This document shows positions 7,639 through 15,261 of a DNA stretch of 32,477 nt, piece after piece. Made by a program: the position numbers and the translations under genes. This DNA is from Dickeya dianthicola NCPPB 453 (GTDB taxonomy: Bacteria > Pseudomonadota > Gammaproteobacteria > Enterobacterales > Enterobacteriaceae). How positions within the stretch are numbered: the stretch's first letter is position 1; every line of letters begins with the position of its first letter. The notes beneath the pieces are model-generated. The model ran no database searches and was not told where the DNA came from. It was given only the letters and a program-made list of their open reading frames with translations. The stretch is from NCBI RefSeq assembly GCF_000365305.1, contig NZ_CM001841.1, positions 1,480,336 to 1,512,812 on the forward strand. The letters are read 5' to 3'.

Positions 7639-8041
7639 AGGGAAACGGCTAAAAGATGAGCGTGAGCGCTTAGGGTTTAGTCAGGCTGAGTTTGCTGAAC
7701 TCGCAGGTGCATCACGCAAGACACAGATTCGTTGGGAGCAAGACGAATCATCGCCAGGCATTGATGCAATGCATCGTTGGTCTCAAAAAGGGTTGGATGT
7801 TGCCTATGTTATTACTGGTCAGCATCAAGAAGCGAAATCAGATCATGGCGCGGATATAGATGCAGAGTTGCTAATAAAAATTGTCCAGAAATTAGATTTG
7901 ATTGCCAAATCTGCTGGACGGCGTTGGACATCTGACGAACTCATTTTGCAATCGTCCAGAATCTATAATTTTTTAATAAAAGAACGCTCGGTTGATGACG
8001 TGAAAATTGACAGCATTCTAAAACTGGTGGTTAACAATTAA
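7631..8041 (+). CDS. phage immunity repressor (XRE-type HTH)
   Basis: A 136-residue protein with an N-terminal XRE/HTH_3 domain (RLKDERERLGFSQAEFAELA, then GASRKTQIRWEQDESSPGID, residues about 5-46). The C-terminal part is short and helical, with no LexA/CI-type Ser-Lys peptidase, so induction is unlikely to use RecA-driven self-cleavage. The ATG follows GGAGGG and overlaps an operator-like repeat. It is divergent from the early operon, the position of the repressor in BcepMu-type phages. Confidence 0.85.
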   Translation: MSQGKRLKDERERLGFSQAEFAELAGASRKTQIRWEQDESSPGIDAMHRWSQKGLDVAYVITGQHQEAKSDHGADIDAELLIKIVQKLDLIAKSAGRRWTSDELILQSSRIYNFLIKERSVDDVKIDSILKLVVNN

Positions 8042-8056
8042 TATCGAAGGGAAAAA

Positions 8057-8590
8057 ATGGATAGCCGAGAAAAAGAGCTTTCGGCGCTAAGTGCGCAGAT
8101 TGCTGATAGTTTGAAAGGATTGCCTTTTGATGACGGACAGGAAAGACAAATAACGATAACTGTAGGCGGGAATAATCCTGGCTCTATTCACGTTGGTTCG
8201 GTTGTCAACATCAATCCTGCTCCACAGCGTCCTCTTGCACTCCATGAAATGGATGATCATACTTTGCGCGTAATGCGCAAGAACCTCACTGTGAAAAGGA
8301 ATGATGCAAAACGTCGCTGTCATCTTAATGGCCCTTCAATGATGAGTCTTGCTCTTATTCTTTCGGCTTTCTTTTCTGCTTTATTAAATGGCTATTTGTT
8401 GATCAATAAAGAACCACCAATATTTATTCTGGGTGAAAAAGTCTTTTTTGTTTTTATTGGATGGGCGTTTCTTTTATCTTTTTTTGTTAAGAAAATGGAT
8501 AAAATCAGAAAGATAGAGTCAATAATCATCAATGAAAATCAATCAGTTATTGATGCGATAGACGTGATTTTACGCCGTAGAAATTCATGA
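8057..8590 (+). CDS. two-TM membrane protein of unknown function, next to the repressor
   Basis: A 177-residue protein I do not recognise. The N-terminal 90 residues are soluble, with a Gly/Val/Asn-rich beta-like stretch (ITITVGGNNPGSIHVGSVVNINP, in parts). Two hydrophobic helices lie at about residues 95-115 and 124-143, and a charged C-terminal tail follows. The ATG at 8057 follows AAGGG. It sits 16 nt after the repressor on the same strand, so it may be co-expressed in the lysogen. That would suit an exclusion or conversion protein, but this is inference. It is more AT-rich than the structural genes. Confidence 0.75.
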   Translation: MDSREKELSALSAQIADSLKGLPFDDGQERQITITVGGNNPGSIHVGSVVNINPAPQRPLALHEMDDHTLRVMRKNLTVKRNDAKRRCHLNGPSMMSLALILSAFFSALLNGYLLINKEPPIFILGEKVFFVFIGWAFLLSFFVKKMDKIRKIESIIINENQSVIDAIDVILRRRNS

Positions 8591-8660
8591 TTTAACACCG
8601 AATAGACCACTTTGACTATCAGGCTTGGTTCGTTCTTTTGTTTTTATATAAGGATATGAG

Positions 8661-9500
8661 ATGAAAGAGTTATTTTCCCTTGTTGGTGCTGTTGTTATCT
8701 GGGTATTTGTTGCCAGGTATCTTTCGCGTATGTTCATCAAGAAAGGTCATAAACCGTGGTTAAGTAAAACCAGTGGTGTTTGCGTCGGTTCGGTTGTTGC
8801 CCTGGCTTTTCTGGTCGCAGTCGTTCCAACTGCATCTCAAAACGCGTCAACACAAAATATTACGGCTGAAACAAAACCTGCATCTAAACCGCATGATGGC
8901 TGTCTTGAAGTGTATAAACCCGATGGCCCATCAGAATGGAACTGTGAGAAGAAAGAAGTACCAGCACCAGCACCAGCACCAGCACCAGCACCAGCACCAG
9001 CACCAGCACCAGCACCAGCACCAGCACCAGCAGAACAGGCTGAAACTGAATCCACCCAAAAACCAGAGAAATATTTCGACATTACACCACAAGAATTTGC
9101 GAAGCGTATGAATGCCAATCTGGCCAAATTTGAATCGCCATTTAAGCTGAAAGTGGTTATTAAGTCCGGCTCGGTTAACGATACGTTTAACTACATGTTT
9201 AATGATCGGCTTGCTATTGTTGGAACAGTATCAAAATCGAATGGAAAACTGGCCGGTGTAATATTGATGCTGTCAGGGGATGGCACTACAGAGTCAGGGT
9301 TACATGTGTTTGCCATCGCAACATCAGCCTATTCTGCGCTATTGGGCAAAAACGAGTTGGGTACGGGAGTGCCAGCAAATTTAGTATTGGACTTGTTTAA
9401 AAAGGAATCTGGGGATGCAGCTAAGATATTAAATAATATAAAATTCACATTGGTTAAGAGTGAGCAGATAGGAAATATGTTCACGGCTGATCCATTATAA
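8661..9500 (+). CDS. membrane-anchored protein with (PA)12 linker and C-terminal domain
   Basis: A 279-residue protein of unknown function. Two hydrophobic segments lie at about residues 3-20 and 39-60. They are followed by a Lys/Pro-rich region with two cysteines (DGCLEVY, WNCEKKE), a rigid Pro-Ala linker of twelve PA units (about 101-124) and a folded domain of about 140 residues starting EKYFDITPQEFAKRMN. The design (membrane anchor, rigid spacer, soluble domain) is like TonB or other envelope-spanning proteins, and the C-terminal domain is probably periplasmic. The ATG at 8661 follows AGGA. It ends just before the first late-promoter motif and may be a lysogenic conversion gene. Confidence 0.75.
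   Translation: MKELFSLVGAVVIWVFVARYLSRMFIKKGHKPWLSKTSGVCVGSVVALAFLVAVVPTASQNASTQNITAETKPASKPHDGCLEVYKPDGPSEWNCEKKEVPAPAPAPAPAPAPAPAPAPAPAPAEQAETESTQKPEKYFDITPQEFAKRMNANLAKFESPFKLKVVIKSGSVNDTFNYMFNDRLAIVGTVSKSNGKLAGVILMLSGDGTTESGLHVFAIATSAYSALLGKNELGTGVPANLVLDLFKKESGDAAKILNNIKFTLVKSEQIGNMFTADPL
8961..9032 (+). repeat. hexanucleotide repeat CCAGCA x12
   Basis: Twelve perfect tandem copies of CCAGCA inside the gene at 8661-9500, encoding twelve Pro-Ala pairs. There is no synonymous variation between copies, which suggests recent expansion by slippage. A 6-bp unit keeps the frame, so copy-number change alters linker length rather than switching the gene off. Confidence 0.95.
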
Positions 9501-9507
9501 ATACTAT

Positions 9508-9529
9508 CCTAATGCCCTTTAAAATCCCC
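9508..9529 (+). promoter_or_regulatory. late promoter motif copy 1 (lysis unit)
   Basis: The site matches YTAADBSYCWTTAAWAT, with TAAAAT at 9520-9525 as a possible -10 element. Related copies occur at 16630, 22455 and 28848, each at the start of a late gene block. There is no good -35 element, which fits an activator-dependent promoter. By position it corresponds to Mu Plys. Confidence 0.55.
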
Positions 9530-9548
9530 ACGTAGCACAATCCGTCAT

Positions 9549-9575
9549 GCTGTCTCCACTACACAAGGAGACAGC
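9549..9575 (+). promoter_or_regulatory. 5'-leader hairpin covering the holin-candidate RBS
   Basis: GCTGTCTCC (9549-9557) is perfectly complementary to GGAGACAGC (9567-9575), with a 9-nt loop. The GGAG of the ribosome-binding site is in the 3' arm and the ATG starts one base after it. If copy 1 of the late motif is the promoter, the hairpin would be about 17 nt from the 5' end of the transcript. Confidence 0.65.
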
Positions 9576-9576
9576 T

Positions 9577-9921
9577 ATGAACCTCAAAAAATTCCGCATC
9601 AAACGTCTGGAGCGTCTTTTCGGCTGGCAGATTACCGCTGTTCTGCTGCTGGCCGTGATTGCACTGGTATCACCGCAACAGCTCCCCGTTGTTATCTACA
9701 AAATCGCCCTGATTACGCTTGCTGCTGTGCTCGGTTACTGGCTTGACCGCTCGCTGTTTCCCAAAGCGGCCCTCGGCCAGTACCTGAAGCATGAGCCGTC
9801 TTTGATGGATGTCGGCCTGTATCCGGTCAAGACCGGCTATCACATGGTGTTTGCCGCTGCGCTGATTCGCCGTGCGATCATTGTCGCGGCAGTGTGCCTC
9901 GCAGTGGCTATGGGCCTGTAA
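9577..9921 (+). CDS. putative holin / lysis-cassette membrane protein
   Basis: A 114-residue protein with three likely membrane helices (about residues 17-32, 37-54 and 97-112), a basic N-terminus (NLKKFRIKRLERL) and a soluble loop between helices 2 and 3. It is the first gene of the lysis block and is followed at once by the transglycosylase and Rz/Rz1, so a holin role is inferred from size, topology and position, with no holin motif as proof. The ATG at 9577 is chosen for its AAGGAG ribosome-binding site; an upstream ATG at 9547 lacks one. Confidence 0.75.
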   Translation: MNLKKFRIKRLERLFGWQITAVLLLAVIALVSPQQLPVVIYKIALITLAAVLGYWLDRSLFPKAALGQYLKHEPSLMDVGLYPVKTGYHMVFAAALIRRAIIVAAVCLAVAMGL

Positions 9922-9923
9922 TC

Positions 9924-10652
9924 ATGGGCTGGCCGCAAATTATTGTCATCATCCTGATGGCTATCAGTTTGGGTGTTGAACTGACAAAACATGGCGAACC
10001 GCGTACTGGCAAACGTAACTTCTGGTGGCACCTGATAGGCGTGAGTATTAATGCGCTCCTGCTCGTGTCAGGCGGTTTTTTCAGTCAGGCCCATGCCGCC
10101 CAGCCGCCCGCTGCCGCACAGCAATATCGCAACGACGTGATCCGTAATGCTCGCCTCGACTGGGGGCTGAATGCCCCCATCGCAGATTTCGCCGCCCAGT
10201 TGCATCAGGAATCTGGCTGGAACCCGCGAGCGGTGTCGCCCGTTGGCGCTCGCGGCCTGGCACAGTTTATGCCGTCTACAGCCAGCTGGATCAGTCAGGC
10301 CGTTCCTGACCTGACCGCTAATCAGCCGTTTAACCCCGCCTGGGCCATCCGGGCGCTGACAAGCTATGACCACTGGCTGTGGCAGCGCATCAATGCTGCC
10401 AACAGTTGCGAGCGTATGGCCATGACGCTGTCGGGCTATAACGGCGGATTGGGCTGGGTACAGCGCGACCAGAAGCTGGCCGCACAACGCGGGCTGGATA
10501 GTCAACGCTGGTTCAGTCAGGTTGCCACTGTCAACGCCGGGCGGCATGACGCCGCCTGGCGTGAGAACCGTCATTATCCGCAGCGCATCCTGCTGGAACT
10601 GGCTCCGCGCTATCTCGCATGGGGGGGCCGTAGCTGTGTTGACCGGGCTTAA
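9924..10652 (+). CDS. membrane-anchored SLT lytic transglycosylase (endolysin)
   Basis: A 242-residue protein. Residues about 66-200 form an SLT lytic transglycosylase domain: QLHQESGWNPRAVSPVGARG with catalytic Glu96, then LAQFMPSTA and SGYNGGLGWV. It should cleave MurNAc-GlcNAc bonds in peptidoglycan. The first 57 residues carry two hydrophobic segments (about 4-20 and 36-53) ending in AHAAQ, a plausible signal-peptidase site, so it may be exported or membrane-held without needing holin transport. The start ATG at 9924 lies 2 nt after the previous stop; the ribosome-binding site is weak, implying coupling. Confidence 0.9.
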   Translation: MGWPQIIVIILMAISLGVELTKHGEPRTGKRNFWWHLIGVSINALLLVSGGFFSQAHAAQPPAAAQQYRNDVIRNARLDWGLNAPIADFAAQLHQESGWNPRAVSPVGARGLAQFMPSTASWISQAVPDLTANQPFNPAWAIRALTSYDHWLWQRINAANSCERMAMTLSGYNGGLGWVQRDQKLAAQRGLDSQRWFSQVATVNAGRHDAAWRENRHYPQRILLELAPRYLAWGGRSCVDRA

Positions 10653-11277
10653 TAATCTTCCCTGGAAATTGTTGATCTGCATCGCTGCTGTGCTGGTCGC
10701 GTTGGGTTTTGTCCACCAGCGCGGTTATCAGCATGGTTTTACACAGGCTGAAACAGAGGGCAAAGCAGCGCTGGCCACATTGCAGGCCGACTACACGCGG
10801 CAGGCCCAGCAGCAGGCCGAGCGGGATAACGCGGCGCTGGTCGCATTACAGCAGAGTTATCAACAACGGGTGCAGGCTGCGAATGACGCCGAGCGGGAAT
10901 ACCTCACAACCACAGACGCCCTGCGTACCCAGAACGAAAACCTGAAGAGGAAAATCGACGATGTTACCCAACTCTGGATTGATGCTCGCGGCCAGGCTCA
11001 CCCTGTGCAGTGCGTGTTTACTGCTGGCTTCGTGCAGCAATACAACGCCGCCTTTGGCATCGCCGCCGGAACAGGAATTGCCGCCCCTACCGGCGGGTCT
11101 GGCGACCAGACCACAACCGCTGGCCCCGTTGACCGCTGGCTACGCGACAGCGGCGTCACACAGCGCGACATCCTCGCCCACAGTATCGACACCGGCGAGC
11201 GCTACCAGCAATTAGTAGCCCAGATCAACGGCCTGCTGGACTACATCAAGGCGCTACAGAACAGGAAGGAAAAATGA
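10636..11277 (+). CDS. Rz-like i-spanin
   Basis: About 213 residues. An N-terminal inner-membrane helix (LLICIAAVLVALGFV, about residues 14-28) is followed by a long periplasmic coiled coil rich in Gln and Ala (ATLQADYTRQAQQQAERDNA and onward). This is the Rz-type i-spanin plan: it pairs with outer-membrane Rz1 to fuse the membranes at the end of lysis. There is no ATG near the natural start; GTG at 10636 or TTG at 10639 overlap the SLT gene by about 17 nt. It is longer than lambda Rz, with an extra C-terminal domain. Rz1 is nested within it in the +1 frame. Confidence 0.85.
   Translation: MLTGLNNLPWKLLICIAAVLVALGFVHQRGYQHGFTQAETEGKAALATLQADYTRQAQQQAERDNAALVALQQSYQQRVQAANDAEREYLTTTDALRTQNENLKRKIDDVTQLWIDARGQAHPVQCVFTAGFVQQYNAAFGIAAGTGIAAPTGGSGDQTTTAGPVDRWLRDSGVTQRDILAHSIDTGERYQQLVAQINGLLDYIKALQNRKEK
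10961..11215 (+). CDS. Rz1-like o-spanin lipoprotein, nested in Rz
   Basis: An 84-residue ORF lying wholly inside the Rz gene in the +1 frame. It has a signal peptide with a lipobox LLASC (lipidated Cys25) and then a proline-rich mature region (TTPPLASPPEQELPPLPAG). Both are typical of Rz1 o-spanins, which sit in the outer membrane and bind Rz. An AAGAGG ribosome-binding site precedes the ATG by about 10 nt. Nested Rz/Rz1 organisation is well known from lambda, so this overlapping frame is not an artefact. Confidence 0.87.
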   Translation: MLPNSGLMLAARLTLCSACLLLASCSNTTPPLASPPEQELPPLPAGLATRPQPLAPLTAGYATAASHSATSSPTVSTPASATSN

Positions 11278-11603
11278 AAATTGAAGTGGAATTCTGGACG
11301 CTGGTCAGCCTGATGATTGCGTTCATGGGCTTTGTCTTCACTGTAGCCCGGATGTTTTTTGCCCAGATGGAAAAGCGACAGGCGGAGCGCTTCGCGGCCT
11401 TTGAGTCAACGCTTAGGGAATCGGCAGGCAACCTGAACAGCCTGGAGCGCGACCTGATGGCGTTAAAAGCGGAGATGCCGCTGAACTATGTGCGCAGAGA
11501 AGACTATGTGCGCGGTCAGACGGTCATCGAAGCCAAGCTGGATGCGCTGTACAACAAATTAGAGACGGTGCAAATGTACCGTAACGGGGGATTAAATGGT
11601 TGA
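11274..11603 (+). CDS. DUF2730 protein (Mu gp25-like)
   Basis: A 109-residue protein with one N-terminal membrane helix (FWTLVSLMIAFMGFVFTVARM, in parts, residues about 7-27) and a coiled coil (about 33-100). It matches DUF2730, the family of Mu gp25, found between the lysis and terminase genes of Mu-like phages. Its function is not established. It overlaps the Rz stop by 4 nt and the next gene by 8 nt. Confidence 0.85.
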   Translation: MKIEVEFWTLVSLMIAFMGFVFTVARMFFAQMEKRQAERFAAFESTLRESAGNLNSLERDLMALKAEMPLNYVRREDYVRGQTVIEAKLDALYNKLETVQMYRNGGLNG

Positions 11604-11907
11604 TATCGCTCGCGTGCGACGTGAATCGATGCGCTGGAGTTTACTGGTTGCACTTAACAAAACCCGGCCTTACACGGCCAGCGAAACGCTGCTGCTGGAT
11701 ATCGCTCGCGCTATTTATGCCGACACTACGGCGCTGGAACTGCGCCGGGAGCTGGATTACTTGTCAGACCGCAAGATGGTCGATTTGACCAAGCGCCCCA
11801 GCGGTGACTGGTTTGCAGACCTGACACGTCTGGGCGTGGATATCGTTGAGTACACGGTGGAATGCGGGCCGGGTATCGCCCGCCCGGAAAAATACTGGAG
11901 TGAGTGA
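11596..11907 (+). CDS. Mu gp26-like protein
   Basis: A 103-residue protein, probably a small winged-helix fold (SLLVALNKTRPYTASETLL, then LELRRELDYLSDRKMVDLTK). It resembles the conserved Mu gp26-type protein that always lies between DUF2730 and the gp27-like small terminase candidate. Its role is unknown; DNA binding during packaging is a reasonable guess from fold and place. It overlaps neighbours on both sides. Confidence 0.75.
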   Translation: MVDIARVRRESMRWSLLVALNKTRPYTASETLLLDIARAIYADTTALELRRELDYLSDRKMVDLTKRPSGDWFADLTRLGVDIVEYTVECGPGIARPEKYWSE

Positions 11908-12455
11908 TGGCCAGACGCAGCACTATCGACAAACTGCCGGATGATGCCCGCCGCTGGCTTGAGCGTGCGCTGACCGAATCGGGCTTCAGTGGCTATGCCG
12001 AACTGGAGAGCCTGCTGCGTGAGCAAGGCTACGTTATCAGCAAGTCGGCTATCCACCGTTATGGCCAGAAAATCGAGCGTCGTTTTGCGGCAATTCGTTC
12101 AGCAACGGAAGCCGCCCGGATGCTGACTGAGGGTGCAACTGATGATCAGGATGCGCGTTCGGAAGCGGTGATAGCGCTGATACAGACCGAGCTGTTCGAG
12201 AGCATCGTCCAGTTGCAGGAAGCTGACGAAGAAGAAATCGATCCACAGGTGCGCGTAGAGCTGCTGTCAAAGGTGGCGAAGAACGTGGCGACGCTGTCGC
12301 GGGCCAGCGTCAATCTGAAGAAGTTCCAGGCAGAGCTACGGGACAAAATCGCCGCGAAGATGGATGCACTGGAAGCCGAATCGAAACGGTCTGGTCGCAT
12401 TGATGCGGAAACCCTGCGCCGGGTACGCGAAGAAATCTACGGGATTGTCAAATGA
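11907..12455 (+). CDS. DUF3486 protein, probable small terminase subunit (Mu gp27-like)
   Basis: A 182-residue protein of the DUF3486 / Mu gp27 family. It begins MARRSTIDKLPDDARRWLER and has an HTH segment (FSGYAELESLLREQGYVISKSAIHRYGQK, in parts, residues about 27-56) for DNA recognition, followed by long helices for oligomerisation. It lies directly before the large terminase, with a 4-nt overlap, as expected for the small subunit. The ATG at 11907 overlaps the previous stop as TGATG, with GGAG six bases upstream; an earlier GTG at 11904 is less likely. Confidence 0.87.
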   Translation: MARRSTIDKLPDDARRWLERALTESGFSGYAELESLLREQGYVISKSAIHRYGQKIERRFAAIRSATEAARMLTEGATDDQDARSEAVIALIQTELFESIVQLQEADEEEIDPQVRVELLSKVAKNVATLSRASVNLKKFQAELRDKIAAKMDALEAESKRSGRIDAETLRRVREEIYGIVK

Positions 12456-13768
12456 GCGCCGCCATTCAGTTACACCATTATCAGCAGGCGTGGTTCCTTG
12501 ATCGCGCCCGTTTCAAGATTGGCATGTTCGCCCGTCAGACCGGGAAAACATTCACCACCACGCTGGAACTGGTAGACGACGCGTTTGAAACAGAGGTGGC
12601 CGGTGGCCGCACGCGCTGGGTGATCCTTTCTCGCGGCGAACGGCAGGCGAAGGAAGCGATTGAGGAAGGCGTAAAAAAACACTGTCGGGCCTACAGCCTG
12701 GCGATTCAGGAAATCGAAGGCGGGTTCAAAGGGGAATCAGGCGAACGTTACACCATGCTGGATGTTGTGCTACCCGGTGGCTCCAAAATCACTGCATTAC
12801 CAGCCAACCCGGACACCGCACGCGGTTTTTCCGCCAATGTGTTTCTGGACGAATTCGCGTTTCATGCCGACAGCCGCAAGATTTGGGCCGCGTTGTTTCC
12901 AGTCATCTCGAATGGCTGGAAGTTGCGCATCACGTCAACGCCGAACGGCAAAGGCAATAAATTCTACGAACTGATGACCGACACGAAGCTGGCAGATATC
13001 TGGTCGCGTCATGTTGTCGATATTCATCAGGCAGTGACAGATGGTCTGCCACGAGATATCGAACAGATGCGGCTGGCGTTGAATGATGACGATGCCTGGG
13101 CGCAAGAGTTCGAGCTGAAATGGCTGGATGAAGCCAGTGCCTGGCTGTCATTTGAGCTGATTGATGGCGTCGAGCACGATCATGCCGGGCTACCTGATCA
13201 TTACACTGGCGGGCCGTGCTTCGTGGGCGTCGATATCGGTATCCGTCACGACCTGTTCGTCATCTGGGTACTGGAACAGGTCGGTGATGTGTACTGGACA
13301 CGGGAAATCATCACCCGTAAACGTACCACCTTCGCCGAGCAGGACGCCTTACTGGACGATGTGTTTTTCCGCTACCGGGTGCTGCGCTGCTGCATGGATC
13401 AAACCGGCATGGGAGAAAAGCCGGTGGAGGATGCCAAATACCGCCACGGCAGCAGCCGGGTTGAGGGCGTCATTTTCGGGTCAGCCAGTAAACTGACGAT
13501 GGCCACACGTGGAAAAGAGGTGTTTGAGGACAGACAAATCCGCATTCCTCGTGGCAGTCAGGAACTGCGCAGTGACCTGCATAAATTACAGAAGGTGTCA
13601 GGCCCGACAGGTGTTCCGCGCTTTGTCGCCGAGAGTGACAGTGGCGGTCACGCAGACCGGGCGTGGGCATGTTTCCTGGCAATTAATGCATCAGACGGCC
13701 CTGCTGGCCCGGTCACCGTCAATTCACGCCGCCGCCGTTCGTCCACCCGATTACTGGAGAATTACTAA
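12452..13768 (+). CDS. terminase large subunit (Mu gp28-like)
   Basis: A 438-residue packaging motor. The ATPase domain has a Walker A-like motif FARQTGKT (residues 26-33) and Walker B VFLDEF (130-135). The C-terminal nuclease part begins at FVGVDIGIRHDLFV, with Asp261 as a likely metal ligand. It should cut and pump phage DNA into proheads, taking Mu-style host-flanked headfuls. It appears intact. It overlaps the small subunit by 4 nt and the portal start by 1 nt. Confidence 0.93.
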   Translation: MSAAIQLHHYQQAWFLDRARFKIGMFARQTGKTFTTTLELVDDAFETEVAGGRTRWVILSRGERQAKEAIEEGVKKHCRAYSLAIQEIEGGFKGESGERYTMLDVVLPGGSKITALPANPDTARGFSANVFLDEFAFHADSRKIWAALFPVISNGWKLRITSTPNGKGNKFYELMTDTKLADIWSRHVVDIHQAVTDGLPRDIEQMRLALNDDDAWAQEFELKWLDEASAWLSFELIDGVEHDHAGLPDHYTGGPCFVGVDIGIRHDLFVIWVLEQVGDVYWTREIITRKRTTFAEQDALLDDVFFRYRVLRCCMDQTGMGEKPVEDAKYRHGSSRVEGVIFGSASKLTMATRGKEVFEDRQIRIPRGSQELRSDLHKLQKVSGPTGVPRFVAESDSGGHADRAWACFLAINASDGPAGPVTVNSRRRRSSTRLLENY

Positions 13769-15261
13769 TGGCACGAGGCATCTGGGTGTCCCCCACTGAA
13801 TTTGTCAATTTTGCCGAGCCGAGCCAGTCGCTGACAGCGCAGATTGCCGGGCGTGAGCGGTCAATGGATTTCGCTGCCTTCGGCATGTATCTGCCGAACC
13901 CCGACCCAATCCTCAAAGCACAGGGGCGCGATATCAAAATCTATCGTGAACTGCGCACTGATCCACTGGTCGGCGGTTGTATTCGTCGCCGGAAGGCGGC
14001 GGTGCGAACATTGGAGCGCGGTCTGGAGCGCGGCACAGCCCAGGTGCGGGTATTTAACTTTGTACGCGATATGCTGGCTGATTTGGATGTCTCGCGCATT
14101 ATCGGCGAGATGACTGACGCCGTTCTCTACGGCTACCAGCCGTGCGAATTGATGTGGCAACGCAGTGCGAAAGCCTGGTCGGTGTCTGATGTGGTCGGCA
14201 AGCCGCCAGAGTGGTTCATGTTCGATTCATCCAACCAGTTACGTTTCCGGGCGCGGGATGCGGGGCTGAACGGTGAAGCCGTACCGCAGTACAAATTTCT
14301 GCTGCCCCGGCAGGACGCCAGCTATGACAACCCCTACGGTTTCCCTGACATGAGCATGTGTTTCTGGCCTGTTGCTTTCAAGAAAGGCGGCTGGAAGTTT
14401 TGGGTACGGTTCGCAGAAAAATATGGCAGCCCCTGGGTCATTGGCAAACACCCAAGGGGCACAGCTCAGAGTGAAATCAACACCCTGCTGGATTCACTGG
14501 AAGCGATGATTGAAGACGCGGTGGCTGCAATACCGGATGACTCGTCAGTGGACATCAAAGAAGCGGCGGGCAAATCTGATTCCAGCGAGATTTTCCAGAA
14601 CCTGATCCGGGAATCACGCAGTGAAATTGCGATGGCGCTGCTGGGGCAGAACCAGACGACTGAAGCCAGTAGCAATAAAGCCAGCGCCCAGGCCGGACTG
14701 GAAGTGACGGCGGATATCCGCGACGGTGATGCCGATATCGTGACGGGTGCCATCAACCAGATGATCCGCTGGGTGGTTGAGCTGAATTTCGGTAGCGTTG
14801 ACAGCCCCGTTTATCAACTGTGGGAACAGGAATCCGTTGATGATGTGCTCGCCACGCGAGACGAGAAGCTGAGCCGTGCAGGAGCGACGTTCACCCCACA
14901 ATACTGGAAACGGCAATACCAGCTTCAGGACGGCGACATCGACGAAACGCCTGCCGCCGGGGTTGCCGGGGTGTTACCCCCTGAGTTTGCCGAAGCCGTG
15001 GCCGCTGACCTGAACGCACAGGATACGCTGGATGAGGCACTGGATATTTTGATGAACGGGGGCACGCTGACTGCGACGCTGGAGCCGGTGCTGGCCCCAC
15101 TGTTTGAGCGGGTTCAGGCGGGCGCCCGTCCGGTTGATTTGCTCGGTGAACTGACAGAGCTGTATCCGCAAATGGGCAGTGATGACCTGCAAGAACGTCT
15201 GGCACGTATCCTGTTCGTGGCTAACATCTGGGGGCGTCTGCATGAGCGCAACAGCGGCTGA
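13768..15261 (+). CDS. portal protein (DUF935, Mu gp29-like)
   Basis: A 497-residue protein matching the DUF935 portal family of Mu-like phages. Typical stretches are RELRTDPLVGGCIRRRKAAV, YQPCELMWQ, KFWVRFAEKYGSPWVIGKHP and LLGQNQTTEASSNKASAQAG. Portals form the dodecameric ring at one prohead vertex through which DNA passes and to which the tail attaches. It follows the terminase directly, as in Mu. Confidence 0.93.
   Translation: MARGIWVSPTEFVNFAEPSQSLTAQIAGRERSMDFAAFGMYLPNPDPILKAQGRDIKIYRELRTDPLVGGCIRRRKAAVRTLERGLERGTAQVRVFNFVRDMLADLDVSRIIGEMTDAVLYGYQPCELMWQRSAKAWSVSDVVGKPPEWFMFDSSNQLRFRARDAGLNGEAVPQYKFLLPRQDASYDNPYGFPDMSMCFWPVAFKKGGWKFWVRFAEKYGSPWVIGKHPRGTAQSEINTLLDSLEAMIEDAVAAIPDDSSVDIKEAAGKSDSSEIFQNLIRESRSEIAMALLGQNQTTEASSNKASAQAGLEVTADIRDGDADIVTGAINQMIRWVVELNFGSVDSPVYQLWEQESVDDVLATRDEKLSRAGATFTPQYWKRQYQLQDGDIDETPAAGVAGVLPPEFAEAVAADLNAQDTLDEALDILMNGGTLTATLEPVLAPLFERVQAGARPVDLLGELTELYPQMGSDDLQERLARILFVANIWGRLHERNSG

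Noticed and set aside
8961-9032. Possible CRISPR-like array
   Set aside because: The 6-bp units are contiguous with no spacers; it is a coding microsatellite.
8837-9127. Minus-strand frame with a Gly-Ala run
   Set aside because: It is only the antisense translation of the CCAGCA repeat and has no start signals.
10522-10635. Upstream ATG start for the Rz gene
   Set aside because: It would place about 38 unrelated residues before the membrane helix and overlap the SLT gene by 131 nt; a GTG/TTG start at 10636 fits Rz topology.
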